This document shows, piece after piece, positions 62,017 to 64,000 of a stretch of DNA of 64,000 bases; the stretch's first letter is position 1, and each line of letters begins with the position of its first letter. The notes beneath the pieces were generated by a model. The model saw only the letters and a list, made by a program, of their open reading frames with translations. It made no database searches and had not been told where the DNA came from. The stretch is from NCBI GenBank assembly GCA_910589595.1, contig CAJUTM010000011.1, positions 1 through 64,000 of the forward strand. Reading direction: 5' to 3'. The DNA comes from an uncultured Eubacterium sp. (GTDB lineage Bacteria; Bacillota; Clostridia; Lachnospirales; Lachnospiraceae). The translations under genes were made by a program, and so were the position numbers.

Positions 62017-63285
62017 TTATTCCTGTTTCCCTGTCTGTTTCTCCACCTGCTCCTCTGTCTTCCCCATACGCATTATCTCACCGGACTGCACCTCTGCGTC
62101 TACCCTCATGCGAATGCGCTCTGCCGGATGTGGGCAATCTTTTACCTGTTCGCCATATTGGTTTACCATCTCCTGCACGGTCACGGTCAGGTTTGTGCTG
62201 TCCGTTTTCATTATCTCTATCGTGTCGCCAACACTGAATTTGTTCTTCTGCTCAAATATAATCTGTCCATCTTCTGTCACTTCTTCCACTATGCCAAGAT
62301 AGACGGAACCTTGCGTGTACGTGTTCGAATCATAAATCTGTGATTCGTGCGTTGTCTTCCCGAAGAAAAAACCTGTCGTGAACTGCCGGTAAGTACACTT
62401 CGCGATTTCTTCCTGATAAAATGAAAGTTTCGCCCGATAGCGTTCGGGGTCTTCCCAATAGTCATCCAAGGCCTGCCGGTATGCGCGTACAACAACCGCC
62501 ACATAGAGCGCCGTTTTCATCCGCCCCTCAATCTTAAAACTGTCAATCCCCGCCTCTACCAATTCCGGTATATGCTCTATCATACACAAATCTTTGGAAT
62601 TAAAAATATATGTGCCTCTCTCGTTTTCCTCAATCGGCAAATATTCTCCCGGCCGTGTCTCCTCCACAATATGGTATTTCCAACGGCACGGATGTGTGCA
62701 GGCGCCGAGGTTGGCATCTCTTCCGGTAAAATAGTTGCTCAAAAGACAGCGCCCCGAATACGAGATACACATCGCCCCATGAACAAACGTCTCAATCTCC
62801 AATCCCTCCGCTATGTTGGCACGAATATGTGCGATTTCCCGCAACGACAATTCACGCGCCGTCACAACGCGCGTCGCTCCTGATTGATGCCAGAAATTAA
62901 ACGTCATGTAGTTTACATTATTGGCCTGCGTGCTTATATGAATGTCAATCTCCGGACACACCTTTCGGGCAATCGTAAATACTCCCGCATCGGAAATGAT
63001 AAGGGCGTCCGGCGCCAGTTCTTTTAATTCCCAAAAATAGTCTTCCACACCTTGCAAATCCCTGTCATGAGCGGTAATGTTCGCCGTTACATAAACTTTC
63101 TTCCCTCTTTCATGGGCATAAGCAATCCCCTCCCGCATGTCCTCTTTCGAAAAGTTTTTTGCCTTGGCGCGCAGCCCATACATTTCTCCCCCGATATATA
63201 CCGCGTCTGCGCCGTAACGTATCGCTGTCTTCAATACTTCCAGACTGCTTGCCGGCGCTAATATCTCCGGTTTCTTCCGTTTCAT
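62017..63285 (-). CDS. Peptidase family U32 protein (collagenase-like/tRNA hydroxylation)
   Basis: A 422-residue U32 protein: ILAPASSLEVLKTAIRYGAD at the start, EDMREGIAYAHERGKKVYVT, the family signature ETFVHGAMCISYSGRCLLSN, and GACTHPCRWKY with conserved cysteines (probable Fe-S ligands). A C-terminal barrel with G-D-T-I-E-I-M follows. Relatives act as peptidases or, like TrhP, in tRNA uridine hydroxylation; the latter fits its O-methyltransferase neighbour. Start ATG at 63285 has GGAGG upstream. Confidence 0.9.
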   Translation of the reverse strand: MKRKKPEILAPASSLEVLKTAIRYGADAVYIGGEMYGLRAKAKNFSKEDMREGIAYAHERGKKVYVTANITAHDRDLQGVEDYFWELKELAPDALIISDAGVFTIARKVCPEIDIHISTQANNVNYMTFNFWHQSGATRVVTARELSLREIAHIRANIAEGLEIETFVHGAMCISYSGRCLLSNYFTGRDANLGACTHPCRWKYHIVEETRPGEYLPIEENERGTYIFNSKDLCMIEHIPELVEAGIDSFKIEGRMKTALYVAVVVRAYRQALDDYWEDPERYRAKLSFYQEEIAKCTYRQFTTGFFFGKTTHESQIYDSNTYTQGSVYLGIVEEVTEDGQIIFEQKNKFSVGDTIEIMKTDSTNLTVTVQEMVNQYGEQVKDCPHPAERIRMRVDAEVQSGEIMRMGKTEEQVEKQTGKQE

Positions 63286-63310
63286 TTTCTCCTCCATTTC
63301 CATATACCGC

Positions 63311-63958
63311 TCACTGCCGGTAACTGATTGTCATCCCGTCGCCAACAGCAAGGCAAATCGTTTCCAGCTCTTTCCTCTCCGTCAGCGCCTGCAAATACTG
63401 CCGCATGCGTCCGTGAATCGTGCGGTCTCTCCTTGTAACCGCATAACGCGATTCGAGCACATCCCCCTCGTGAAGAATGTTATCGGATACCAACGTCCCC
63501 CCCTGTGCCAGCAGACGGCAGACAAAGGGAAGAAAATTCAAGTATTGTCCTTTCGCAGCGTCCATAAATATAAAATCATATTGCTCTCCCGCCTCTGCCA
63601 AACGCTGCAAGATATCGGCTGCATCTCCCTCCAACAGCGTAATCTGCCCCGCTTTATCGTAACGCGCTATATTCTGCCTCGCTTCCGTCAGACGCATTTC
63701 TACTTTCTCAATCGTTGTAATTGATGAGGTTTCCGGCAGGCATGATTTCATAAAAAGCGCCGAGTATCCGATTGCCGTTCCAATTTCCAACACACGGGCC
63801 GGTTTTCCCGTGCGAAGCAGATAGCGCAGCAAATCACGCGTTCCGCGCCGGATAATCGGCACGTCTGCGGCGAGCGCCTGCCTCTCCAAATCCGCAATAT
63901 AAGGGGCGGACTGCCGACGGTATTTTTCCAAAAAAACTTCCATGCGCTCCTGCTCCAT
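63311..63958 (-). CDS. Class I SAM-dependent O-methyltransferase (TrmR/YrrM-like)
   Basis: A 215-residue methyltransferase of the O-methyltransferase-3 family: ARVLEIGTAIGYSALFM (SAM motif I), TIEKVEMRLTEARQNI, DFIFMDAAKGQYLNFL, VSDNILHEGDV and an R-x-R-x-x-R-rich tail. In Bacillus, YrrM/TrmR methylates 5-hydroxyuridine in tRNA and is encoded beside U32 peptidases, exactly as here. I chose the ATG at 63958 (third codon), six bases after GGAGG. The gene is followed by the U32 gene and probably forms one operon with it. Confidence 0.9.
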   Translation of the reverse strand: MEQERMEVFLEKYRRQSAPYIADLERQALAADVPIIRRGTRDLLRYLLRTGKPARVLEIGTAIGYSALFMKSCLPETSSITTIEKVEMRLTEARQNIARYDKAGQITLLEGDAADILQRLAEAGEQYDFIFMDAAKGQYLNFLPFVCRLLAQGGTLVSDNILHEGDVLESRYAVTRRDRTIHGRMRQYLQALTERKELETICLAVGDGMTISYRQ

Positions 63959-64000
63959 GCACATCCTCCATTCTGCTCTTATAAAAAGCCCGCTACTTTC

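Overview
The window looks like the chromosome of a spore-forming, anaerobic, low-to-mid GC Firmicute, most likely a gut Lachnospiraceae or close clostridial relative. This rests on a sigma-K gene next to a Csp-type subtilase, FprA flavodiiron protein, a stand-alone PurO plus AICAR transformylase behind a ZTP-type riboswitch, Firmicute families such as DUF3793 and DUF4317, and strong GGAGG ribosome binding sites. Nearly all genes lie on the minus strand; only the DUF4317 gene, a CgeB-like gene, a small XRE regulator and some remnants lie on plus.

Region by region: 0-2.8 kb holds a TetR regulator with a visible promoter/operator, an ABC ATPase without its permease, an Hsp20 and a DUF3793 protein. 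2.9-7.3 kb is a complete potABCD polyamine importer. 7.4-9.5 kb is an AgrC/AgrA-like two-component pair without agrBD. 9.6-13.6 kb has a coiled-coil protein, an SDR, and the sigK-csp operon. 13.7-25.8 kb is mostly metabolism (flavodiiron protein, GH27 glycosidase, Rrf2 regulator, BioB, PurH-like, PurO, M18 peptidase) plus a RelE/Phd toxin-antitoxin pair, a CgeB-like protein, a lysine-rich lipoprotein and VanZ. 25.9-28.2 kb is an AT-rich accessory island with YefM/YoeB remnants and a frameshifted nitrilase-fold gene.

28.3-57.6 kb is one large surface-polysaccharide locus, all on minus. Reading with transcription it starts with two secreted Ig-like (BIG2) proteins and an unknown membrane protein, then the priming transferase, CpsB phosphatase, CpsC/CpsD regulators, UDP-glucuronate 4-epimerase, UDP-glucose dehydrogenase, PssD/PssE, a pyruvyl transferase, a MenD-like ThDP enzyme with an SDR, three GT4 enzymes, DUF1919, Wzy, Wzx, an acetyltransferase and LicD. 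It ends in a lic-type phosphocholine module (HTH, nucleotidyltransferase-choline kinase, phosphocholine cytidylyltransferase, BCCT transporter) and an acyltransferase-3. The predicted product is a uronic-acid-containing capsule or exopolysaccharide decorated with pyruvate, acyl groups and phosphocholine.

The most striking anomalies are: (1) both nucleotidyltransferase domains of the lic module lack the same N-terminal NTP-binding segment, and the BCCT gene has an A7 tract that puts its best start codon out of frame, so the module looks switched off, decayed or misassembled; and (2) a 554-bp imperfect palindrome at 59.2-59.7 kb with an 8-bp target duplication and a cloverleaf-like centre, which looks like an undescribed non-autonomous mobile element or structured RNA. 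58-64 kb otherwise holds an XRE regulator, a polysaccharide deacetylase, HflX, BirA, a U32 peptidase and an O-methyltransferase.
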